Shown one piece after another: positions 1-5,219 of a stretch of DNA of 7,449 nucleotides (its first letter is position 1; every line of letters begins with the position of its first letter). Source of the DNA: Anaerolineae bacterium (GTDB lineage: Bacteria > Chloroflexota > Anaerolineae > Anaerolineales > UBA4823); NCBI GenBank assembly GCA_030622805.1, contig JAUXFR010000062.1:1-7449 (forward strand). Direction: 5' to 3'. The notes beneath the pieces are model-generated. The model was not told the origin of the DNA and did not search any database. It worked only from the letters and a program-made list of their open reading frames with translations. Both the position numbers and the translations under genes were made by a program.

Positions 1-513
1 AGGGACACCAAAACCCATTATATATAAACGCTCGGGCTGGCTGAGATCCATCCACAAAAACTGGTTGTCGATCGGTATCAGGCTTGAGATATTGATGAAA
101 GGGTAAACATGCTTCGAGAGCTCAACCATTTGGGTTGGGGTGACCGCCAGCGACATAATGATAGCCCGGTAAAGACCGATAATGACCGGAAATTGAATCA
201 GGGTCGGCAAACACGAACCATACGGACTGATACCCTTCTCCTTATATAGTGCCATCTGCTCCTGCTGCAGTTTCTGCTTATCTTTTTTATACTTCTTTTG
301 CAGCTGCTGCCATTCCTTCGACTTCTGCATTTCCTGCATCGCCTGGGTGCTTTTCATCTGGCGCATTGTCAAAGGATAGGTGACCATTCGCACCAGGATC
401 GTGAATAGGATGATCGCCAGGGCAAAACTGCCCAGCAAGCTGTATATTCCCAGCAGTGCGTTGACCATCGGATTTATGATCAATGAATTCCAAACAAGAC
501 TAAATATTTCCAT
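1..513 (-). CDS. yidC: Membrane protein insertase YidC/Oxa1 family, 3'-truncated by window edge
   Basis: YidC inserts and folds proteins in the cytoplasmic membrane, alone or with SecYEG. The first 171 residues are visible and the rest lies beyond base 1. A hydrophobic segment at about residues 18-48 contains the conserved groove arginine (R42, in TILVRMVTYPLTMRQMK). A basic, glutamine-rich cytoplasmic hairpin follows at about 50-93. A second membrane segment starts near 100 with the family signature SCLPTLIQFPVIIGLYRAI, and FLWMDLSQPE at 152-161 is also typical. There is no signal peptide and no large periplasmic domain, so this is the short form seen in Gram-positive bacteria and Chloroflexota. 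The ATG at 513 is the only plausible start, because an in-frame stop lies at 559-561 with no other start codon between. The nearest Shine-Dalgarno-like AAGGA is about 14 bases upstream, rather far. It is the last visible gene of the rpmH-rnpA-yidD cluster. Confidence 0.96.
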   Translation of the reverse strand, partial: MEIFSLVWNSLIINPMVNALLGIYSLLGSFALAIILFTILVRMVTYPLTMRQMKSTQAMQEMQKSKEWQQLQKKYKKDKQKLQQEQMALYKEKGISPYGSCLPTLIQFPVIIGLYRAIIMSLAVTPTQMVELSKHVYPFINISSLIPIDNQFLWMDLSQPERLYIMGFGVP

Positions 514-621
514 GTTTTTAGACTTTATCCTTTTACTTGTCCTCGTTATACATACAATCTACCATCAATAAGTGACTATTAGTAGAAAACGTTGCTTTTG
601 AATTGTAGTTAAACTTCCATT

Positions 622-1713
622 CTAATCGCTGGGGATAAACGCCCACACCTGGTTGCCATTCAAATCCAGGGCGATCAACAACTCATCGATACCCATCGGA
701 GCGACTAGAATATTTTCACCAGCCGCCTGAGGACCGGCGTATAATTTTCCTCCGATCTCTCTGGTCCAAACCGGGTTCCCATTCTCGGCTTCCACAGCGA
801 ACAGATTGCCACTCTCAGAAGTAAAGTACACCATGTCATCAATCACCAGTGGTTTATCGGTTATAGCCCTATCATTGTTCTGGTCCGGCTGAATCTTCCA
901 TATAATCGAACCGCTGTTGGCTTCGATCGCGTAGAGCATCCCATCCAGGTCCCCTACATAGAGCACATCCCCAGTCTGCGCTGGTCCAGAATATACCCAG
1001 GCTGAGGCGGGCATACGCCAGACGACCTTTCCATTCTGTGTGGTATCCAATGCCAGCAGTTCGTCACCAAAAGTGCCGACGAAGAGCAAACCATCCGGAC
1101 TCAACACGGGCACACCAGCGATCGATCCACCCAGATCATCCGTATTCCAGAATAGCTCCCCATTCTCAGCATCGAGAGCATAAACACGATGGTCCATGGA
1201 GGGTAAATATACAAAATCGCCGTCGGTCACTGGAGCCGCCCAAAGGGAATCTTCCGTTTCGAAACTCCAGACTGGGTCACCTTCCAATCCCAATGTGTAC
1301 AGGATCTTATCGGAATTTGGCGCGTAAATTCGTTCACCGTTCGTTAGCGCACCACCGATATATCGACTTTCAGCACCATCGAAAGTCCAGTTTTGCTGAC
1401 CATTTTCAGGGTTCAAACTGTACAGAGTGTAATTGTAACTGCCTACGATCAACTGCCCGTCATCGGTCAGTGCAGGTTGAGCATAGAAAGTAATTTTATT
1501 ATCTTTCTCTGTGGGGGAAATCCATTTCTGAGTGCCGTTGGATAAATTTACAGCGTAAATTTGTGGTCCATTAGCGACGTAAGCAAGCTCTCTCTCATTA
1601 TCGACGGTAAACCCCGGCCAGCTCGTTGTCGTTCCCGCGCCACCGACACAGGCGCCAAGAACCAGGCTTGCAGCAATAAGTATCAATATAATGTATAGTG
1701 GATGTCTTTTCAT
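622..1713 (-). CDS. PQQ-like eight-bladed beta-propeller lipoprotein
   Basis: This is a predicted secreted, lipid-anchored beta-propeller of 363 residues. The start MKRH, a hydrophobic stretch at 7-19 and the lipobox LGAC place the lipidated cysteine at residue 22. Residue 23 is valine. The mature part is built from repeats of the PQQ/BamB type, with the motif (L/I/V)-(Y/F/L)-(A/S/T)-(L/V/I), an acidic or Asn residue, then G and a closing W. I count eight, with tryptophans at 64, 109, 149, 189, 232, 272, 316 and 357, spaced 40-45 residues, which fits an eight-bladed ring. BamB has this fold, but BamB belongs to the outer-membrane assembly machine of diderm bacteria, so that name should not be transferred. 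No catalytic residues are evident, and protein or ligand binding outside the membrane is the likeliest role. The gene sits between yidD and yidC, which suggests a link to membrane protein biogenesis. The ATG at 1713 has no close Shine-Dalgarno; AGGTAG lies about 18 bases upstream. Confidence 0.9.
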   Translation of the reverse strand: MKRHPLYIILILIAASLVLGACVGGAGTTTSWPGFTVDNERELAYVANGPQIYAVNLSNGTQKWISPTEKDNKITFYAQPALTDDGQLIVGSYNYTLYSLNPENGQQNWTFDGAESRYIGGALTNGERIYAPNSDKILYTLGLEGDPVWSFETEDSLWAAPVTDGDFVYLPSMDHRVYALDAENGELFWNTDDLGGSIAGVPVLSPDGLLFVGTFGDELLALDTTQNGKVVWRMPASAWVYSGPAQTGDVLYVGDLDGMLYAIEANSGSIIWKIQPDQNNDRAITDKPLVIDDMVYFTSESGNLFAVEAENGNPVWTREIGGKLYAGPQAAGENILVAPMGIDELLIALDLNGNQVWAFIPSD

Positions 1714-1729
1714 ATATTTTTATTTCTTT

Positions 1730-1758
1730 AGTCTACCTAATATTGTTCAAGCTCTCAA
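1730..1758 (-). promoter_or_regulatory. Possible weak promoter for the beta-propeller lipoprotein gene
   Basis: On the minus strand TTGAGA (1758-1753) is followed after 17 bases by TAGACT (1735-1730), matching the sigma-70 boxes at 5/6 and 4/6 positions. Transcription would begin only about 9-10 bases before the ATG at 1713, giving a very short leader without a Shine-Dalgarno sequence. This agrees with the lack of a good ribosome binding site there, but the match is weak and could be chance in AT-rich DNA. Confidence 0.25.
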
Positions 1759-1792
1759 TGTGCGAACTCTTCATTCGGCGCAGACCGGGAGC

Positions 1793-2206
1793 TCAGGGAA
1801 CGGGATCAAATCCTCCCTTGTTAAAGGGATTACAGCGTAAAACCCGCCAGATCGCCATCAAGCCGCCTATAACCACACCGTACTTGTATATTGCCTGATA
1901 GCCGTAATGTGAACACGAAGGATAGAATCTACACGTATTTTGCGGCAATGTGCGTGATAAGGTCATCTGGTACAGGCGTACCAGACCCAGAAGCAAAAAC
2001 CGTGGGATATTCCATACGGTAAAAGGCAAGTCACGCAGCTGCGGTTCGTGCTCGTAATCGCTTTCAACACCTTGATAGATATGACCAGCATCCCCTTCGA
2101 GATTGCTGCTCTGGACCTGGACAGGATCAACCCTCTGCGTCTCCAAAGAAGCCTTTTCCTGCAAGGCTTTTTGTGGGGCGTAGTCTTCTGTCACTTTATC
2201 GGACAT
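1793..2206 (-). CDS. yidD: Membrane protein insertion efficiency factor YidD, N-terminally extended
   Basis: YidD is a small amphipathic membrane-associated protein that assists YidC in inserting proteins into the cytoplasmic membrane. The family domain occupies residues 67-137: an amphipathic helix (PRFLLLGLVRLYQMTLSR), the cysteine motif CRFYPSCSHYG with C92 and C98, then RVLRCNPFNKGGFDPVP with C125. Typical members have about 70-85 residues. This one has 137, the excess being about 65 polar, acidic residues at the N-terminus with no membrane segment, probably disordered. The ATG at 2206 overlaps the end of rnpA by 11 bases, with a weak GAGAAG about 5 bases upstream, so translation is likely coupled. 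I found no ATG or GTG nearer the domain. A TTG codon at residue 60 exists but has no ribosome binding site, so the extension appears real. The domain is certain; the exact start is less so. Confidence 0.93.
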   Translation of the reverse strand: MSDKVTEDYAPQKALQEKASLETQRVDPVQVQSSNLEGDAGHIYQGVESDYEHEPQLRDLPFTVWNIPRFLLLGLVRLYQMTLSRTLPQNTCRFYPSCSHYGYQAIYKYGVVIGGLMAIWRVLRCNPFNKGGFDPVP

Positions 2207-2549
2207 TATATGCTTCTCGCATCAATCCTGCCCGTTGGAGCATATCTATCATGATTTCACGGATTTGCGCATAATTTGAATCAACCATGGGTCGCCGAGC
2301 AATCAAAACCACATCCCATCCTGCGGAAATAGATTCATGAACAGATCGCAATGCTTCTCTCATCAGTCGCTTGGCTCGGTTTCGCTTTACTGCGTTTCCG
2401 ACGCTGCGTCCCGCAGTGAAACCAAATCGAGATTCCCCGCATTCATTAGGAAGCTTTACCAACACGATAAGCGGGTGGGCATAAGACTTTCCATTTAGCC
2501 TCACCCGCTTGAAATCGCTTGATCTGGTCAGGCGGAACTTGCGTTTCAA
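2196..2549 (-). CDS. rnpA: Ribonuclease P protein component
   Basis: RnpA is the protein subunit of ribonuclease P. It binds the catalytic RNA and the 5' leader of precursor tRNA, which the complex removes. The 117 residues match the usual family length. The N-terminus (KRKFRLTRSSDFKRV) is typical, GFTAGRSVG at 43-51 is a central family motif, and the RNR signature NAVKRNRAKRLMREALR spans 52-68. A basic, alpha/beta character continues to the end. The start codon is TTG at 2549. Upstream in the same frame a stop occurs at 2574-2576 and no ATG or GTG lies between, so TTG is the only sensible start. It has no recognisable Shine-Dalgarno sequence. The gene follows rpmH by 38 bases and its 3' end overlaps yidD by 11 bases, which fits one transcript. 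Confidence 0.96.
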   Translation of the reverse strand: MKRKFRLTRSSDFKRVRLNGKSYAHPLIVLVKLPNECGESRFGFTAGRSVGNAVKRNRAKRLMREALRSVHESISAGWDVVLIARRPMVDSNYAQIREIMIDMLQRAGLMREAYNVR

Positions 2550-2587
2550 GCTTGAATCTTGGACAATTGGAATTCAGGTTAGCAATT

Positions 2588-2755
2588 CTAGTTGACGTTC
2601 TTGACGTGGTTATTTTTAAGGACGCCCAGGCGGGAGCGGCCTTTCAACCTTCTTCGTTTCAATACCGCGCGACCTTGTGCGGTTTTCATGCGTTTTCTAA
2701 AACCATGAACCCTGGCGCGCCTTCTAATCTTCGGTTGGTATGTTCGCTTTGGCAT
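2588..2755 (-). CDS. rpmH: 50S ribosomal protein L34, slightly long C-terminus
   Basis: L34 is a very basic protein of the large ribosomal subunit that contacts 23S rRNA. The 55-codon frame begins MPKRTYQPKIRRRARVHGFR, an unmistakable L34 start, and continues with KRMKTAQGRAVLKRRRLKGR, also diagnostic. Most bacterial L34 proteins have 44-47 residues. Here the family core ends near residue 43, and about a dozen further residues (ending NNHVKNVN) form an unusual tail before the TAG at 2590-2588. The ATG at 2755 has GAGAGG 15 bases upstream, farther than usual. The gene is the first of the rpmH-rnpA-yidD cluster, as in most bacteria, but dnaA is not upstream; folD is there instead. Confidence 0.95.
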   Translation of the reverse strand: MPKRTYQPKIRRRARVHGFRKRMKTAQGRAVLKRRRLKGRSRLGVLKNNHVKNVN

Positions 2756-2785
2756 AATCTTAAATTAAAACCTCTCGAAATTACA

Positions 2786-2801
2786 ACTTACAAGCGTAAG
2801 T
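2786..2801 (-). other. Small hairpin in the rpmH leader
   Basis: A perfect 6-base inverted repeat, ACTTAC-GCTT-GTAAGT on the minus strand, ends 30 bases before the rpmH start codon and lies inside the predicted leader of about 100 bases. It is not followed by a U-run, so it does not look like a terminator. Its stability would be low. A role in controlling L34 synthesis is speculation. Confidence 0.25.
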
Positions 2802-2862
2802 ATTTTGCACTTTTCTACGGATCAAGGTAAAAACAACCCTGGCATAGCGAAGACGAACCATG

Positions 2863-2892
2863 ATTATACCTTAAGCTATTCGATTGTGTAAG
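2863..2892 (-). promoter_or_regulatory. Probable promoter of the rpmH-rnpA-yidD cluster
   Basis: On the minus strand a perfect TATAAT lies at 2868-2863, with CTTACA (4/6 match to the -35 consensus) at 2892-2887 and an 18-base spacer. Transcription would start near 2856, giving a leader of about 100 bases before rpmH. The position, between the folD stop at 2951 and rpmH, is where a promoter for this cluster is expected. I see no convincing terminator after folD, so some readthrough is possible. Confidence 0.55.
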
Positions 2893-2950
2893 CTGTGCAC
2901 TGACTAATTTCAGGAGTCTTTAATTACCGCTGGTTGGCAATCCTTGTCGC

Positions 2951-3805
2951 TCATACTGTGTTATTCAGCAGCATAGCGATGGTCATGGGTCCCACACCAC
3001 CAGGAGAGGGAGAAATCATGCCAGCCACTTCTTTGACCTCATCAAAATCCACGTCTCCAGTCAACCGGTAGCCCCTCTCTCTTGTGGGGTCATCAACCCG
3101 GTTGGTGCCCACGTCGATGACCACTGCACCTGGTTTGACCCAATCTTTCTTCACCATTTCCGGGCGCCCCACCGCCGCAATCAGCACATCCGCTCCACGC
3201 GTCACAGATGGCAGGTCCTTGGTGCGCGAGTGGCAAACAGTGACTGTTGCATTGCGCTTAACCAGGAGTAAGGCAACCGGCATACCCACAATGTTTGAGC
3301 GACCAAGCACAACGGCGTTTGCACCATCAAGCGGCACATTCATTTTGTCCAACAAATATATGCAGCCGGCAGGTGTGCAGGGTACAAAGAGTGACTCACG
3401 CCCTTTCTGTGCTAACCGTCCGATATTGATCGGGTGGAAACCATCCACATCTTTCTCAATATCGATTGTGTTCAGCACCTTCTCTTCATCCAATCCGGAA
3501 GGCAGGGGAAGCTGTACCAGGATACCGTTGATCCGATCATCTGCATTCAACTCTGCGACCAGACCCTCTACCTCCTCTTGAGTGGCATCTGCTGGCAGTG
3601 TAAAACCGAATGACTCAATCCCCGCCTTGGCGCAGGCTTTCTGCTTCATCCGAACGTACACTTCGGAGGCCGGATTCTCTCCAACCAAAACGGTCGCCAG
3701 ACCGGGTTTCGGCATACCCGCTGCTACCATCTCGGCGACATCAGCCGCGACCTGTTCTCGCAGTTCCGCGGCAATCGCCTTGCCATCAATAAGTGTTGCT
3801 GTCAT
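2951..3805 (-). CDS. folD: Bifunctional methylenetetrahydrofolate dehydrogenase / methenyltetrahydrofolate cyclohydrolase FolD
   Basis: FolD is a cytoplasmic enzyme that interconverts 5,10-methylene- and 10-formyl-tetrahydrofolate with NADP, supplying one-carbon units for purines and formyl-methionine. The 284-residue length is normal. The N-terminal catalytic domain has YVRMKQKA with Y50 and catalytic K54, GILVQLPLP with Q98, and DVDGFHPINIGRL with D121, at the same positions as in E. coli FolD. PCTPAG follows at 142-147. The Rossmann domain carries VVLGRSNIVGMP at 165-176 and a C-terminal PGGVGPMT at 268-275. The last motif reads SPSPGG where the family usually has TPVPGG, a minor deviation. 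The ATG at 3805 has a strong ribosome binding site (GAGGAG, 6-7 bases away). The gene appears to be transcribed alone: it has its own promoter upstream, and the rpmH promoter lies just downstream. Confidence 0.97.
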   Translation of the reverse strand: MTATLIDGKAIAAELREQVAADVAEMVAAGMPKPGLATVLVGENPASEVYVRMKQKACAKAGIESFGFTLPADATQEEVEGLVAELNADDRINGILVQLPLPSGLDEEKVLNTIDIEKDVDGFHPINIGRLAQKGRESLFVPCTPAGCIYLLDKMNVPLDGANAVVLGRSNIVGMPVALLLVKRNATVTVCHSRTKDLPSVTRGADVLIAAVGRPEMVKKDWVKPGAVVIDVGTNRVDDPTRERGYRLTGDVDFDEVKEVAGMISPSPGGVGPMTIAMLLNNTV

Positions 3806-3836
3806 TTTTCGCTCCTCAATCTATTTAATAACATAA

Positions 3837-3865
3837 ATTATCCCCCATAACCCGTCCATTGGCAA
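3837..3865 (-). promoter_or_regulatory. folD promoter
   Basis: TTGCCA (3865-3860) and GATAAT (3842-3837) on the minus strand each match the sigma-70 consensus at 5/6 positions, with the optimal 17-base spacer. The predicted start near 3830 gives a leader of about 25 bases that contains the GAGGAG ribosome binding site of folD. A short dyad, TGAC-N4-GTCA at 3867-3878, abuts the -35 box on its upstream side and might be a regulator site. Confidence 0.6.
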
Positions 3866-3996
3866 ATGACAAAAGTCACAATGTCCATATTAACAAGGTA
3901 TCTTCCGGGCACAAACAAACGCTTCCTCTTAAATTAATATACCCGTGGTACATCAGGGGGTGAATCGATCAGCAACGATCAGATATCGAAGAATAA

Positions 3997-4461
3997 TCAC
4001 GACGGATCTGGACCTGGACCCTGACCCTTAACCGCCCGAATCCCGTTTCGGACCTGGGAGAGATAGAGATCCAATTCCACTTCTAATTTTGTGAGAGTCT
4101 GCAGGACATACTCATCGGCATCGCGCTGCTCATCCGAGAGGTCCACACGTGCCTGCATCTGAAGCTGATCAGCACGTGATTGGGCGGCTTGAACGATAGC
4201 CTCACGCTCGATCATCTGATCGCTCTTCTCCCGTGCGATCGCAAGCGTACGATTGGCCTCTTCCTGAGCCTGGGCAAGTAAACGATCGCGCTGTACTAAT
4301 ATCTGCTCAGCTTTTTTTACTTCTTCAGGAACTACAACTCGCATCTGATCGATCAGATCCAGCATGCGATCCTCATCCACAACCACATTATGCGTAAATG
4401 GGATTGGACGACTTTGGTTGAGGATCTCCTCCATCTGATCAACAAGTTTTAGTATGTCCAT
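3997..4461 (-). CDS. Coiled-coil protein of unknown function adjacent to coaD
   Basis: This protein has 154 residues, no signal peptide and no membrane segment, so it is likely cytoplasmic. The N-terminus MDILKLVDQMEEILNQS is followed by a short conserved-looking segment with a proline and valines (residues 18-28), then DEDRMLDLIDQMR. A long charged, Gln/Ala/Glu-rich helix runs from about 46 to 140, and a short GQGPGPDPS tail ends the protein. From memory, proteins of this layout occur next to coaD in Firmicutes and Chloroflexota and are labelled loosely as ATPase, F0 subunit B-like or DivIVA-like. I see no Walker motif and no F0-b transmembrane helix, so those labels are not supported; the helix merely resembles them. 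The ATG at 4461 is chosen over an in-frame TTG at 4482 because a good Shine-Dalgarno (AGAGGTGAG) lies just ahead of the ATG and would be inside the longer frame. Confidence 0.8.
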   Translation of the reverse strand: MDILKLVDQMEEILNQSRPIPFTHNVVVDEDRMLDLIDQMRVVVPEEVKKAEQILVQRDRLLAQAQEEANRTLAIAREKSDQMIEREAIVQAAQSRADQLQMQARVDLSDEQRDADEYVLQTLTKLEVELDLYLSQVRNGIRAVKGQGPGPDPS

Positions 4462-4512
4462 AACGTTCTCACCTCTTATCAAAATCCAGGGGCAGTCAAC
4501 AGAGAATTATTC

Positions 4513-4541
4513 ATTATATTATTAAATTACACGCAAATTAA
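4513..4541 (-). promoter_or_regulatory. Possible promoter of the coiled-coil gene
   Basis: A perfect TATAAT lies at 4518-4513 on the minus strand. TTAATT (3/6 match to -35) is found at 4541-4536 with a 17-base spacer. Transcription would start near 4506, about 45 bases before the ATG at 4461. The whole gap from 4462 to 4688 is AT-rich and holds no gene or clear terminator that I can see. The weak -35 box limits confidence. Confidence 0.4.
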
Positions 4542-4688
4542 GCTTTCGTCAACTACCATCAACAATCAGATTCTTGTAATCCGCGGCTTCCTCGTTACTT
4601 GATGATGAAAAATGCTCATGTTAGTAAATTATTCGTTGCAACTGTCATGCCAGAACCGCCTGACCCATGGATTGTTCCAGATAAATAC

Positions 4689-5213
4689 TCAATCCCGTAA
4701 TGAGGTCGTTGGTACTACTTGCTGACCATCCCCAAGTTCTTTAAATCTATTTATTAAGGCATTTTCAACATGAGGCGGCACCATACTGCTGACATCACCC
4801 CCCAAGGAGGCGATTTCACGCACAGTAGAAGAGGACAAGAATGTATGCTCCTCAGCGGTAAAAAACGATACCATTTCAAACTCTGGAGCCAGGCGATGGT
4901 TAGCCAATGCCATTCGGAATTCGTATTCAAAATCCGAGAATACCCTCAGACCACGCACGATCAGGTGAGCGTCAATTGAACGGCAGAAGTCAACTGTAAG
5001 ACTGCTGTAACCCACAACCTTAACCTTGCCATCGCCATCGAAGGACTGTCGAACCAGACTGATCCTTTCCTCTGGAGAGAAAAGGAGGCTTTTCAACGGC
5101 CTGTCATAGACTGCAACAACGATCTCATCGAACAAGCGCGCTGCCCGACAGGCAATATCAATATGTCCATAATGTATTGGATCGAATGTTCCTGGAAAAA
5201 CAGCTCTGACCAT
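4689..5213 (-). CDS. coaD: Phosphopantetheine adenylyltransferase CoaD
   Basis: CoaD transfers AMP from ATP to 4'-phosphopantetheine, giving dephospho-CoA, the penultimate step of coenzyme A synthesis in the cytoplasm. The (T/H)xGH nucleotidyltransferase motif appears as FPGTFDPIHYGHIDI (6-20) with H14 and H17. K41 follows DRPL, LIVRGLR spans 84-90, YEFRMALANHRLAPEFE spans 97-113, and the ATP-binding SSSTVREIA is at 127-135. These later motifs are diagnostic of CoaD, although the first motif, with HYGH rather than TNGH, resembles NadD. At 174 residues it is slightly longer than the usual 158-165, owing to a polar C-terminal tail after residue 160. The ATG at 5213 lies 6 bases after the recG stop. 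The AAGGAGA inside the recG end is about 17 bases away, so translation is probably coupled to recG. Confidence 0.96.
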   Translation of the reverse strand: MVRAVFPGTFDPIHYGHIDIACRAARLFDEIVVAVYDRPLKSLLFSPEERISLVRQSFDGDGKVKVVGYSSLTVDFCRSIDAHLIVRGLRVFSDFEYEFRMALANHRLAPEFEMVSFFTAEEHTFLSSSTVREIASLGGDVSSMVPPHVENALINRFKELGDGQQVVPTTSLRD

Positions 5214-5219
5214 AATTTA

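Noticed and set aside
540..575. TATAAC with upstream TTGATG ahead of yidC as a promoter
   Set aside because: The spacing is only about 12 bases and no other -35 candidate fits, so a separate yidC promoter is not supported.
1038..1493. 151-codon plus-strand open frame opposite the propeller lipoprotein gene
   Set aside because: It is antisense to a gene with clear repeats and a lipoprotein signal. Its product has no recognisable motif and looks like low-complexity shadow translation.
2781..2861. A 26-codon basic open frame on the minus strand in the rpmH leader
   Set aside because: Its ATG (2861-2859) lies directly after the TATAAT box and upstream of the expected transcription start near 2856, so it would not be in the transcript. 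It has no ribosome binding site.
2756..2950. Possible DnaA boxes between folD and rpmH, suggesting an origin
   Set aside because: Only scattered partial matches such as TTTTGCACT occur. There is no cluster, no AT-rich unwinding array and no dnaA gene nearby.
2905..2950. Hairpin TTGCC-N7-GGTAA after folD as a terminator
   Set aside because: The stem is short with a G-U pair, and no run of U follows.
3084..3581. 165-codon plus-strand open frame opposite folD
   Set aside because: It is antisense to an intact FolD with all catalytic residues. The serine/threonine-rich translation is typical of a shadow frame.
3582..3836. Plus-strand open frames overlapping the folD start and promoter
   Set aside because: They run opposite folD codons and across its promoter, with no ribosome binding site or family features.
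3910..3960. TACC-ACG-GGTA hairpin after the coiled-coil gene as a terminator
   Set aside because: The stem has only four strong pairs and is followed by mixed A/T sequence rather than a U-run.
3964..3982. Direct repeat CGATCA-gcaa-CGATCA after the coiled-coil gene
   Set aside because: Two short copies can arise by chance, and there is no array or association with a promoter.
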